Positions 25,317 through 32,016 of a stretch of 64,000 nt of DNA are shown one piece after another; position 1 is the first letter of the stretch, and each line of letters begins with the position of its first letter. The stretch is from Helcococcus ovis (GTDB taxonomy: Bacteria; Bacillota; Clostridia; Tissierellales; Peptoniphilaceae). A program made the position numbers and the translations under genes. Location: NCBI RefSeq assembly GCF_004524775.2, contig NZ_CP119081.1:1054001-1118000 (forward strand), in the 5' to 3' direction. Below the pieces are notes generated by a model. That model saw nothing but the letters and a program-made list of their open reading frames with translations, did no database searches and was not told the origin of the DNA.

Positions 25317-25700
25317 CTATTTATTGCCGTAGGTAGAGTCATTTTTATTTCTATTCACCGTTTCAAACATTTCCAGAATATATGCCAAAAGCTCAAGCTT
25401 ATTTTCATCAATATCGCAGTCCAAATTAACATTTTCAAAATACTCTTCAAGCATCGCCAGTTTCTTTTTCAGTTCATCAAACACTCTTATATTTCCAAAT
25501 ACTTCAACTCTATGATTTAAGCTCATTTGAATCATGTAATCCTGTTTGTTTAATCCTGATAATGCCATTTTCTCTTCCAATAAACTTTTCTCTTCTGGAG
25601 ACATTCTGAAATTCACTATAATATTTCTTTTTCTATTTTTATCGACTTTCAGTTTTCTACCTTTTGTTTGTAGACTTTCTCTTTTAAATATCTTACTCAT
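25317..25700 (-). CDS. small RHH-like protein next to integrase, element A
   Basis: 127 residues; basic N-terminus then NIIVNFRMSPEEKSLLEEKM, the pattern of a ribbon-helix-helix/MobC-like DNA-binding protein, with KQDYMIQMSLNH in the middle. A clear homologue sits in the same place in element B (37381-37743). It follows the integrase by 10 bases. Probably a DNA-binding accessory of excision or mobilization; function unproven. Confidence 0.7.
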   Translation of the reverse strand: MSKIFKRESLQTKGRKLKVDKNRKRNIIVNFRMSPEEKSLLEEKMALSGLNKQDYMIQMSLNHRVEVFGNIRVFDELKKKLAMLEEYFENVNLDCDIDENKLELLAYILEMFETVNRNKNDSTYGNK

Positions 25701-25710
25701 CTTAATAAAT

Positions 25711-26781
25711 TTAATTCCTTTCTTTCTCTATCATTTCAATGATTTCCAACTGCTTTGACGGATATAAATGTGCATAGTTTAAGGTTATTGAGATACTTTC
25801 ATGACCTAATCTTTCTGCAATTACCACAGGAGAAAAACCTTGCTCTATCAAATAAGCAACATGAGAATGTCTTAAATCATGAACTCTAATTCGTTTTACT
25901 CCTGATAACTTACAAGCTCTATCCATTTCATGATGTAAATATGATTTTGTAAAATTAAATAGTCTCGCCTTTGAATCTAGATGATAAAACATTCCAAAGA
26001 AGTCTGCCATTTCATCACATAGAAATTGTGGTAATTGAATTACTCTATTGCTTTTTTCTGTCTTTGGAGATGTAATGTAATCTTTTCCTTTTAACCTTTG
26101 AAATGATTTATTGATAGTTAGAGTTTTCTTCTCAAGATCAAAATCGTCTTTTGTAAGTGCAAGCAATTCACCTTCTCTAATACCGCACCAATAGAGAATT
26201 TCAAATGCATAGTATGAATTCGGCTTATTTTTAATGCTTTCAGCAAATTTTTCATACTCCTCTTTTGTCCAAAACAACATTTCTTTTGCTTTTGATTTTC
26301 CCATCTTAGTTGTTTTATTAGCGGGGTTATCAACCAATCCATAGTATTTATTTGCATGGTTAAGGATTGCATTTAACTGATTTTGAATCGTTCTCAAATA
26401 TGTTTGAGAATATGACTTACCTTCACCATCAGATTTTTTAAGTAATTCATTCTGCCACTGCAAAATATCCGGAGCCGTTATTTCAGCTATAGATTTTTTG
26501 GCAAAGTATGGGATTACTTTTGTTTCTATAATATGCACCTTTGTTAAGTAAGTGTTGTATTTAATTCTAGGTCTTAAATCATTCAAATAGATTTCAACAA
26601 ATGACTCAAAAAGCATATTCAAATCTCTGGATTTACTTGCTAAAAATTCTCTTTCATACTCCAATGCCTCTCTTTTTGTGGCAAATCCACGCTTTGTATG
26701 AATTTGCTTTATCCCTTGCCAATCAACATACCTTAAATATATTTTCCATGTGCCTCTTTCTTTATCCTTGCTGGCTGACAC
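25711..26781 (-). CDS. int: tyrosine recombinase/integrase, element A
   Basis: 356 residues from GTG at 26781 (AGGAGGTGATGAT upstream). N-terminal AP2-like arm-binding domain (about 1-50), SAM-like core-binding domain (55-150) and catalytic domain with R202 (GIREGELL), H301-x-x-R304 (HDLRHSH), H327 (GHES) and Y336 (NYAHLYP). Full set of catalytic residues, so likely active. The excisionase gene precedes it by 11 bases. It is a paralogue of the integrase at 37736-38860. Confidence 0.93.
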   Translation of the reverse strand: MSASKDKERGTWKIYLRYVDWQGIKQIHTKRGFATKREALEYEREFLASKSRDLNMLFESFVEIYLNDLRPRIKYNTYLTKVHIIETKVIPYFAKKSIAEITAPDILQWQNELLKKSDGEGKSYSQTYLRTIQNQLNAILNHANKYYGLVDNPANKTTKMGKSKAKEMLFWTKEEYEKFAESIKNKPNSYYAFEILYWCGIREGELLALTKDDFDLEKKTLTINKSFQRLKGKDYITSPKTEKSNRVIQLPQFLCDEMADFFGMFYHLDSKARLFNFTKSYLHHEMDRACKLSGVKRIRVHDLRHSHVAYLIEQGFSPVVIAERLGHESISITLNYAHLYPSKQLEIIEMIEKERN

Positions 26782-26792
26782 ATCATCACCTC

Positions 26793-26984
26793 CTATATTT
26801 CTTTCGTTTGTCCATAACAGTTTTCTTCATAAAATTTTCGATTAACCTTACCAGCAATCACTATCAGATTCGGATTGTCTTTTAGCATTCTCTCATTTAA
26901 TTCTTTTATCATTTTGTATGCTTTGGGTTTGGAAACTCCCCAATCTTTGCTGACTTCTTCGGCATCAACATACATCTTTCTCAT
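26793..26984 (-). CDS. xis: excisionase-like HTH protein, element A
   Basis: 63 residues with a MerR-like winged helix (DAEEVSKDWGVSKPKAYKMI), the form of Tn916-type excisionases. AAAGGAGG precedes ATG. Placed directly upstream of int. Confidence 0.8.
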   Translation of the reverse strand: MRKMYVDAEEVSKDWGVSKPKAYKMIKELNERMLKDNPNLIVIAGKVNRKFYEENCYGQTKEI

Positions 26985-27145
26985 ATTTTCCCTCCTTTCC
27001 TATTTATTTAAACTTGCGATATATATTAGTATAATAATTTATATAATAGATGTCAATAGTTGTTTCTAATTTTTATCAGTATTTCTCTTTATTTTTAGTA
27101 TACGATTTGATATAATAAGATGTGATAAATATAGGAGATTATAAT

Positions 27146-27745
27146 ATGAATAATAAAACTGTATCGGAACGTTTGAAATATCTTCGTTCTATAAATAAAA
27201 AAACACAAAAAGAATTTGCTGAGTTTTTAGGAATACCTCAGCCTTCTATGTCTGCATACGAAAATGGAAAAAATAATCCTACAATAGATGTGCTGATAGA
27301 TATTGCCGATAAATGTAAAGTATCTTTAGACTGGCTTGCCGGAAGAAGTGATTACACATTCGGTCTTTCAAGCATGAGGGACTTTGTTTTATTTATGTAT
27401 GAACTTGCAATGAAAAAAGAAATAGGTTTCAAGATAATTGTGGAAGATAAATTCCCTAACGATATTGAAACAGATGAAAATAAATGGAATGCTAAGCTTG
27501 TATTCTATGGTAATGATAAAGAGCACGCTTTTAATGCTGACGTATGCAATATCCTAAAAGAATTGTCCGATAATCTGTTTGACTTGGAGTCTTACTCTAT
27601 TACAAAAGAACAGTTTGATTCTATGAAAAATAAATCTGTAGAGTATTATTCTCTACCATTAACACAGAAAGAATTTGAAGAACTGAGTCGTGATGAGATT
27701 CTAAAAAAGAGAATTGAGTATTTGAAAGAAAATAATTTGCTATAA
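27146..27745 (+). CDS. XRE/Cro-CI family repressor, element A
   Basis: 199 residues from ATG at 27146 (TAGGAGA seven bases upstream; an earlier ATG at 27122 precedes the site). HTH at residues about 8-60 (RLKYLRSINKKTQKEFAEFL, then IPQPSMSAYENGKNNPT). The C-terminal part has no known signature. Divergent from xis-int, so probably controls excision genes. Confidence 0.85.
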   Translation: MNNKTVSERLKYLRSINKKTQKEFAEFLGIPQPSMSAYENGKNNPTIDVLIDIADKCKVSLDWLAGRSDYTFGLSSMRDFVLFMYELAMKKEIGFKIIVEDKFPNDIETDENKWNAKLVFYGNDKEHAFNADVCNILKELSDNLFDLESYSITKEQFDSMKNKSVEYYSLPLTQKEFEELSRDEILKKRIEYLKENNLL

Positions 27746-27799
27746 AAACGGAATCGTTAAAACGACAAAATTTTATAAGTCATTCAGGAGGTATTAAGT

Positions 27800-28174
27800 T
27801 TGAAAAGAGATATGGATTTATGCAGAAAAATTTTATTTAAAATCGAAGAACAATATATTGATACGGCATTGTCAAATCTTGAACTAGAAAATTATGATAA
27901 TTTACAAATTGCTTATCATTGTAAAATTTTAAATGAAGCTGGATTAATTGATTACTATAATGCTCAGTATGCTGATAACTCATTATACTTTTTTTCAGTT
28001 GGTTCATTAACTTGGGAAGGGCATGATTTTTTAGATAAAATTAGAGAAGATACTACATGGAATAATGTCAAGAAGATAATTAAAGATAAAGCTCTGCCGT
28101 TTACATTAGAAGTTGCTAAAACCATCGCCACAGATTTGTTGGCAGTTTCGATGAAAGCAGCATTAAACTTATAA
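27800..28174 (+). CDS. DUF2513 domain protein
   Basis: 124 residues from TTG at 27800 with AGGAGG eight bases before. MKRDMDLCRKILFKIE, then YHCKILNEAGLIDYY and SLTWEGHDFLDKIREDTTW are characteristic of DUF2513, a winged-helix-like family common on phages and IMEs. Co-directional with the repressor. Confidence 0.82.
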   Translation: MKRDMDLCRKILFKIEEQYIDTALSNLELENYDNLQIAYHCKILNEAGLIDYYNAQYADNSLYFFSVGSLTWEGHDFLDKIREDTTWNNVKKIIKDKALPFTLEVAKTIATDLLAVSMKAALNL

Positions 28175-28187
28175 ATGATAAAAAACA

Positions 28188-28224
28188 AAAAAGCAACTAG
28201 GATTTTTTCTCTTAGTTGCTTTTT
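28188..28224 (+). terminator. intrinsic terminator after DUF2513 gene
   Basis: AAAAAGCAACTA / TAGTTGCTTTTT, 12-base stem with T-run; works on either strand. Confidence 0.75.
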
Positions 28225-28269
28225 GTATTCCTTGAAAATTATTCTTCAGGTGATGTATTTCTAAAATCT

Positions 28270-28287
28270 GCAAACATTTTGCAAGCA
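28270..28287. repeat. candidate arm-binding repeat, right end of element A
   Basis: GCAAACATTTTGCAAGCA matches 16 of 18 bases of the repeat at 13542-13559 inside the left end. Confidence 0.45.
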
Positions 28288-28335
28288 CAACACTCACAAA
28301 ACGGCTATTTATAAGACTTTAGAGCCTATTTTTAA

Positions 28336-28347
28336 CTACTCAAACTC
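28336..28347. repeat. middle att-like site between elements A and B
   Basis: CTACTCAAACTC matches the first 12 bases of attL except for two central positions. Its distance from the A terminator is like that of guaA attR from the B terminator. The mismatch falls in the presumed core, so this may be a diverged or alternative site. Confidence 0.4.
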
Positions 28348-28447
28348 TTCTTTTCCAAATGTACGATATATCCCAAACCATTCAAAATACTAGGTTCTAT
28401 TTTTTCTAATATAACTAAATCCACTTAATTATAGGACGTTTTCAGAT

Positions 28448-28483
28448 TTTTAGTCCCGTCCCAGTCCCAGTACCGGACTAAAA
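28448..28483. repeat. inverted repeat TTTTAGTCC / GGACTAAAA enclosing GTCCC repeats
   Basis: Nine-base arms around GTCCCGTCCCAGTCCCAGT. GC-rich compared with its surroundings. Could be arm-type integrase sites of element B (a related ATCCCAGTTAC lies at 40152-40162 near the other end). Confidence 0.4.
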
Positions 28484-28596
28484 TTTATAAACTTTACTTA
28501 GAAAGCTTCACAATTCTATTTGTTGAATTTTAACTGCCTGGAATTAAACATTTAGAGCTGATATAATCTAAGTAACAACTTATGGGAGGTGTTTTT

Positions 28597-29577
28597 GTGC
28601 AAATAAAGACATTTTTTGACTTTTGCTCTGGAATAGGAGGAGGACGATTAGGTCTTGAAAACTGTGGATTGGAATGTGTAGGATCGTCAGATACCAGTAG
28701 GTTAGCGAATACAACATACGACCTTTTATTTCCTAATAAAAAAGATATAAATTACGGTGATTTGAAAAAAATAAATCCAAAATCTCTTCCTAATTACGAT
28801 CTTTTGATAGCAGGGTTTCCATGTCAAAGCTTTTCTGTAATAGGCAGACAACAGGGAACAAAAGATCCTAGAGGACAGATAATTTACTATCTAATGAACA
28901 TAATAGAAGAAAACAAGCCTAAGGTTTTTATTTTAGAAAATGTAAAAGGTCTAATTAGCCATGACAATGGGAAAACTTTTAAAGAAATAACGAAAGCTTT
29001 ATCTGATATTGGATATGATGTTTTTTATAAAGTTTTGAATAGTATTGATTATGGAGTTCCTCACATGAGGCAAAGAATATTCATCGTAGGATTCCGTGGA
29101 GATCTTCATATTCAGAAAAATGACTTTAAATGGCCTTTAACAAAACCTCGTGTAAATATTGCAGACTTCTTGTTTCCTGAAAATAATGAAATGCCAATAG
29201 AGGAAAAACGATGGTTTTACTATGATTATTTAAATAACACTAAGAACAAAGGTAAATTTGATATCCATGAGATACTAAAGCAAGACAATTTAATAGTGGA
29301 TACTCGCATGTCAGATTTGAGACTATATGTAAATAGGATGCCTACATTAAGAGCCCATAGAGACGGTATTTACTATGTAAGAAATAAAAAAATGTACTAT
29401 TTAACTGGAGCAGAAGCTCTTTTATTCCAAGGGTTTAATAAAAATCATTTGGCTAGAGTAAAAGATAAGGTTACTAATAGACATTTATTAATGCAAGCTG
29501 GAAATGCTATGACAGCAAATGTTGTTGAAGAAATAGGAAAATCAATATTAACTACTTTAGGAGGAATAAATGGATAA
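28597..29577 (+). CDS. DNA (cytosine-5) methyltransferase 1
   Basis: 326 residues from GTG at 28597 (GGGAGGTG upstream; an ATG at 28582 overlaps that site). All main m5C motifs: I DFCSGIGGGRLGLE, IV AGFPCQSFS with the catalytic Cys, VI FILENVKGL, VIII QRIFIVGFR, X QAGNAMTANVVEEIG. The target-recognition region between VIII and IX is short. The following nuclease gene overlaps its end by 8 bases, so it protects the site of that enzyme together with the second methyltransferase. Confidence 0.9.
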   Translation: MQIKTFFDFCSGIGGGRLGLENCGLECVGSSDTSRLANTTYDLLFPNKKDINYGDLKKINPKSLPNYDLLIAGFPCQSFSVIGRQQGTKDPRGQIIYYLMNIIEENKPKVFILENVKGLISHDNGKTFKEITKALSDIGYDVFYKVLNSIDYGVPHMRQRIFIVGFRGDLHIQKNDFKWPLTKPRVNIADFLFPENNEMPIEEKRWFYYDYLNNTKNKGKFDIHEILKQDNLIVDTRMSDLRLYVNRMPTLRAHRDGIYYVRNKKMYYLTGAEALLFQGFNKNHLARVKDKVTNRHLLMQAGNAMTANVVEEIGKSILTTLGGING

Positions 29578-30340
29578 TTGGAAAATTTTTGAGCTAGATT
29601 GTACTGATTATTTAAACAAAGAATATGGTGAAAACTTTACACACCTAGGTTTCAGCGATTCAACCGTGAGTGATATTAAATATGAAAATAATTCAAAATT
29701 ATTTTATATAGAAGCAAAAATGCCATCTGCACAAAGTGGTCAATTTGTTCTTTTGCCAGATTATGAAAAGAAAGAGTTTGTATTTTCTACAAGAAATAAG
29801 ACAAAACAAAATGAAAACACTGATTTTATAATTCAATATATGAATAAAAATTTTGAAAGATATGCTAACGCTGGAACCACTGGTGAAGATATAGAGATAG
29901 ATCAAAAAATTTTTAATTCATGGATAGTAAATGCTTATAAGGAGAAGATGGTTAAATTTTTTATCACAAAAGGAGATAATTATATTATATTTCCAATAGA
30001 AAAATACGGTGAATATTTTTCTATAACAGCAAAATATAGAATTAAAAAAAGTGGTTCATCTAAAGTTCCTAAAAGCAGTCAGAAAGATGTTTTAGAAAAA
30101 ATCAAATCAATGAGCATTAAATTCAAACTATTAGATGACTTCGAAATAGAATCTAGCCAGGATCTTAATAAAATGAAATTCAAAGTATTGGATTCTGATT
30201 ATATGTTTAGTCGTAAGAATGATAATGTTTATAGAATAAGAAAACTTTCTAACACTAGAAATGCCAATGTTATTTTCAGTATTCAGCTTCTTAAAGAACA
30301 AGACTCCGCAGATTTAAAAAAATTTATAAGTAACCTATAA
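29570..30340 (+). CDS. putative type II restriction endonuclease, PD-(D/E)XK
   Basis: 256 residues, soluble. D35 (VSDI) and E48-A-K50 (FYIEAKMPSAQSGQ) form a textbook D-x12-E-x-K active site. GGAGGAATAA precedes ATG, which overlaps the methyltransferase gene. Its placement between two m5C methyltransferases marks it as the restriction partner. I cannot name the recognition sequence; two methyltransferases would suit an asymmetric site. Confidence 0.75.
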   Translation: MDNWKIFELDCTDYLNKEYGENFTHLGFSDSTVSDIKYENNSKLFYIEAKMPSAQSGQFVLLPDYEKKEFVFSTRNKTKQNENTDFIIQYMNKNFERYANAGTTGEDIEIDQKIFNSWIVNAYKEKMVKFFITKGDNYIIFPIEKYGEYFSITAKYRIKKSGSSKVPKSSQKDVLEKIKSMSIKFKLLDDFEIESSQDLNKMKFKVLDSDYMFSRKNDNVYRIRKLSNTRNANVIFSIQLLKEQDSADLKKFISNL

Positions 30341-30387
30341 ATATTTAAAGTACCTAGATATCTGATTCTAGGTACTTTAAATATTTA
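30338..30387. terminator. bidirectional terminator between convergent restriction genes
   Basis: A perfect 21-base stem (arms beginning TAAATATTTAAAGTACC and ending GGTACTTTAAATATTTA) with an 8-base loop. It includes the stop codon of the nuclease gene and the last codons of the opposing 100-residue gene. Confidence 0.85.
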
Positions 30388-30656
30388 TTTAGAGATGTCT
30401 TGTAGTTTGAAATTTCAGGTTTATTGATCGGAAGATTAGTATTTTTTAAAACATTATTTTTATTATCTTTGTCTAGACTTAGTAAGTTCAGTAACCCTTT
30501 ACAAAGATCTAAGTTATACTGTTCATCAATATTTGTGTGCAAATCTGAATATAAAATTTCTTTATCAATTCTTTTTAATCTACTAACTATATCAGAGGTT
30601 GTTTTTTTGTTATGACCTTTAGATAATAGCCAGTTGCTGAATCCCACTGTATTCAT
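30354..30656 (-). CDS. small protein co-transcribed with methyltransferase 2
   Basis: 100 residues. The N-terminus (FSNWLLSKGHNKKTTSDIVS, then RLKRIDKEI) looks like the SAM-like fold that starts tyrosine recombinases, but there is no catalytic domain. It overlaps the end of methyltransferase 2 by 38 bases, so it is translationally coupled. It might be a specificity or control subunit of the restriction system. Function unknown. Confidence 0.6.
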   Translation of the reverse strand: MNTVGFSNWLLSKGHNKKTTSDIVSRLKRIDKEILYSDLHTNIDEQYNLDLCKGLLNLLSLDKDNKNNVLKNTNLPINKPEISNYKTSLNKYLKYLESDI

Positions 30657-31629
30657 AATTTAAAGCATCTCCTATTTGTTTTGTTATAAGTTGGAGTACA
30701 TCAATAACTACAGAATTTCCAAGTTGTTTATATGCTTGATTATTGTTAGGATTTAATTTAAAACTATCAGGGAATCCCATTATTCGAGCACATTCTCTAG
30801 GGTGTAATCTCCTAGTTTTACCATTAATTAAATATCCCCCTGTTTTAGCAAATACTCCTCCTCCATATGCAGATAAAGTTATAGCAATTCCTTTAGGTGA
30901 ATATATTCTTTCACCTTGTCCACCTTTTCCAACAGTTCCTACCCTAATTGTCGATGTAGAGTTGTAATTGATGTCAATTTTTTCATTAAGTCTTAAATCT
31001 TCACGGTCAACGATCAAACTATTAACTTCATCATCACTTATTAGAAAATCTTCGACAAATTTATTTAACTTAAATGGTCTTGGAAATGTGAAAACTTCTC
31101 TATTTATATCATTCCTAAAACATATCATATATATTCTCTCACGCTTTTGTGGAACTCCATAATCAACAGGATTAAGAACGCTATATTGAAAACTGTAACC
31201 TAATTCATTCATAGTATTTCTTACTACATTAAGAGTCTTCCCACCGTCATGTGTTGCAAAATTTTTTACATTTTCAAGAAATACTACCATAGGTTTTTTT
31301 TCTTTTACAATTCTTGCTACATCAAAAAACAATGTTCCTCTGCTGTCTTCAAATCCTTGTTGCTTTCCACTAATAGAAAATGCTTGGCATGGAAATCCAG
31401 CACATAAAATGTCATGATCAGGAATGTTTTTTTCATCTACTTGCGTTATGTCGCCCTCAGGAACATCGCCAAAATTCATTTTATAAGTTTCTTGAGCATA
31501 TTTATCCCACTCATTCGAATAAACGCATTGTGCCCCAAATGACTCTAGTGCAATTCTAAAACCTCCAATACCAGCAAATAAGTCTATGAATTTATATCCT
31601 TTTAATGATTTCTCTTCAACATTAATCAT
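30619..31629 (-). CDS. DNA (cytosine-5) methyltransferase 2
   Basis: 336 residues from ATG at 31629 with GGAGGTTTAT upstream (an ATG at 31644 precedes the site). Motifs: I DLFAGIGGFRIALE, IV AGFPCQAFSISG, VI VFLENVKNF, VIII KRERIYMICFR, IX/X RECARIMGFPDSF and YKQLGNSVVIDVL. It is clearly different from methyltransferase 1, consistent with each modifying one strand of an asymmetric target. Divergent from the small HTH gene. Confidence 0.9.
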   Translation of the reverse strand: MINVEEKSLKGYKFIDLFAGIGGFRIALESFGAQCVYSNEWDKYAQETYKMNFGDVPEGDITQVDEKNIPDHDILCAGFPCQAFSISGKQQGFEDSRGTLFFDVARIVKEKKPMVVFLENVKNFATHDGGKTLNVVRNTMNELGYSFQYSVLNPVDYGVPQKRERIYMICFRNDINREVFTFPRPFKLNKFVEDFLISDDEVNSLIVDREDLRLNEKIDINYNSTSTIRVGTVGKGGQGERIYSPKGIAITLSAYGGGVFAKTGGYLINGKTRRLHPRECARIMGFPDSFKLNPNNNQAYKQLGNSVVIDVLQLITKQIGDALNYEYSGIQQLAII

Positions 31630-31681
31630 ATAAACCTCCACCAAATAGCACAGTGCGCTTTTATTAATTACAGTATATATC

Positions 31682-31739
31682 CTATTGTTTGAATTGTCAA
31701 TAGTTTTAGTTGTAAAAACATATTATTGTATGATATAAT
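31682..31739. promoter_or_regulatory. divergent control region of methyltransferase 2 and HTH-helicase genes
   Basis: Plus-strand promoter TTGTAA (31710-31715), 18 bases, TATAAT (31734-31739). An inverted repeat CTATTG / CAATAG (31682-31703) lies just upstream, between the two diverging genes. It is a candidate operator for the HTH protein. Confidence 0.55.
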
Positions 31740-31783
31740 GTACTATAGTATAGATTTGTAAATTAATATTCGGAGGATAAATA

Positions 31784-31999
31784 ATGAAATTTAGTTACAA
31801 AAAACTTTGGAAATTACTAATAGACCGAGATATAAAACACAATGAGTTAATAGAGAAAACAGGTATTAGTAGAAGTACATTTTATAAGTTAAAAAGAGAC
31901 GAGAACGTAACTACTGATATTTTATTAAAAATATGCATATATCTTGATTGTGACATATCTGAAATTATGGAAGTAACTAACTCCAATAATAAACAATAA
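31784..31999 (+). CDS. small XRE-family HTH protein (controller-like)
   Basis: 71 residues, essentially one Cro/CI helix-turn-helix (LIEKTGISRSTFYKLKRDEN, then LLKICIYLDCDISEIM). The size fits YozG-like regulators and the C proteins of restriction-modification systems. It precedes the helicase gene by 17 bases and is divergent from methyltransferase 2. Confidence 0.82.
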   Translation: MKFSYKKLWKLLIDRDIKHNELIEKTGISRSTFYKLKRDENVTTDILLKICIYLDCDISEIMEVTNSNNKQ

Positions 32000-32016
32000 T
32001 ATCAAAGGAGATTATT

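Larger units (their letters stand above)
13427..28347. mobile_element. integrative and mobilizable element A (guaA-site, defence cargo)
   Basis: Bounded by the guaA-like repeat at 13427 and a weaker att-like site at 28336-28347. Minus-strand order from right to left: excisionase (26793), tyrosine integrase (25711), RHH-like protein (25317), AEP primase (24304), RecA-like ATPase (23345), oriT (23101), mobC (22697), relaxase (21237), then a five-gene defence operon (13599-21094). A divergent XRE regulator and a DUF2513 gene lie next to the right end. Direct arm-type repeats (TTGCAAGCA) occur inside both ends (13541-13559, 28270-28287). No conjugation (T4SS) genes, so transfer would need a helper. 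Confidence 0.7.
28175..28596. other. junction region between elements A and B
   Basis: About 420 non-coding bases holding the terminator of the DUF2513 gene, arm-like repeats, the middle att-like site and an inverted repeat with GTCCC repeats. Its position relative to the A regulator mirrors the att position relative to the B regulator near guaA. Confidence 0.6.

Noticed and set aside
31505-31512. Copy of TCCCACTC inside methyltransferase 2
   Set aside because: Coding sequence (NEWDKY), no extended similarity.
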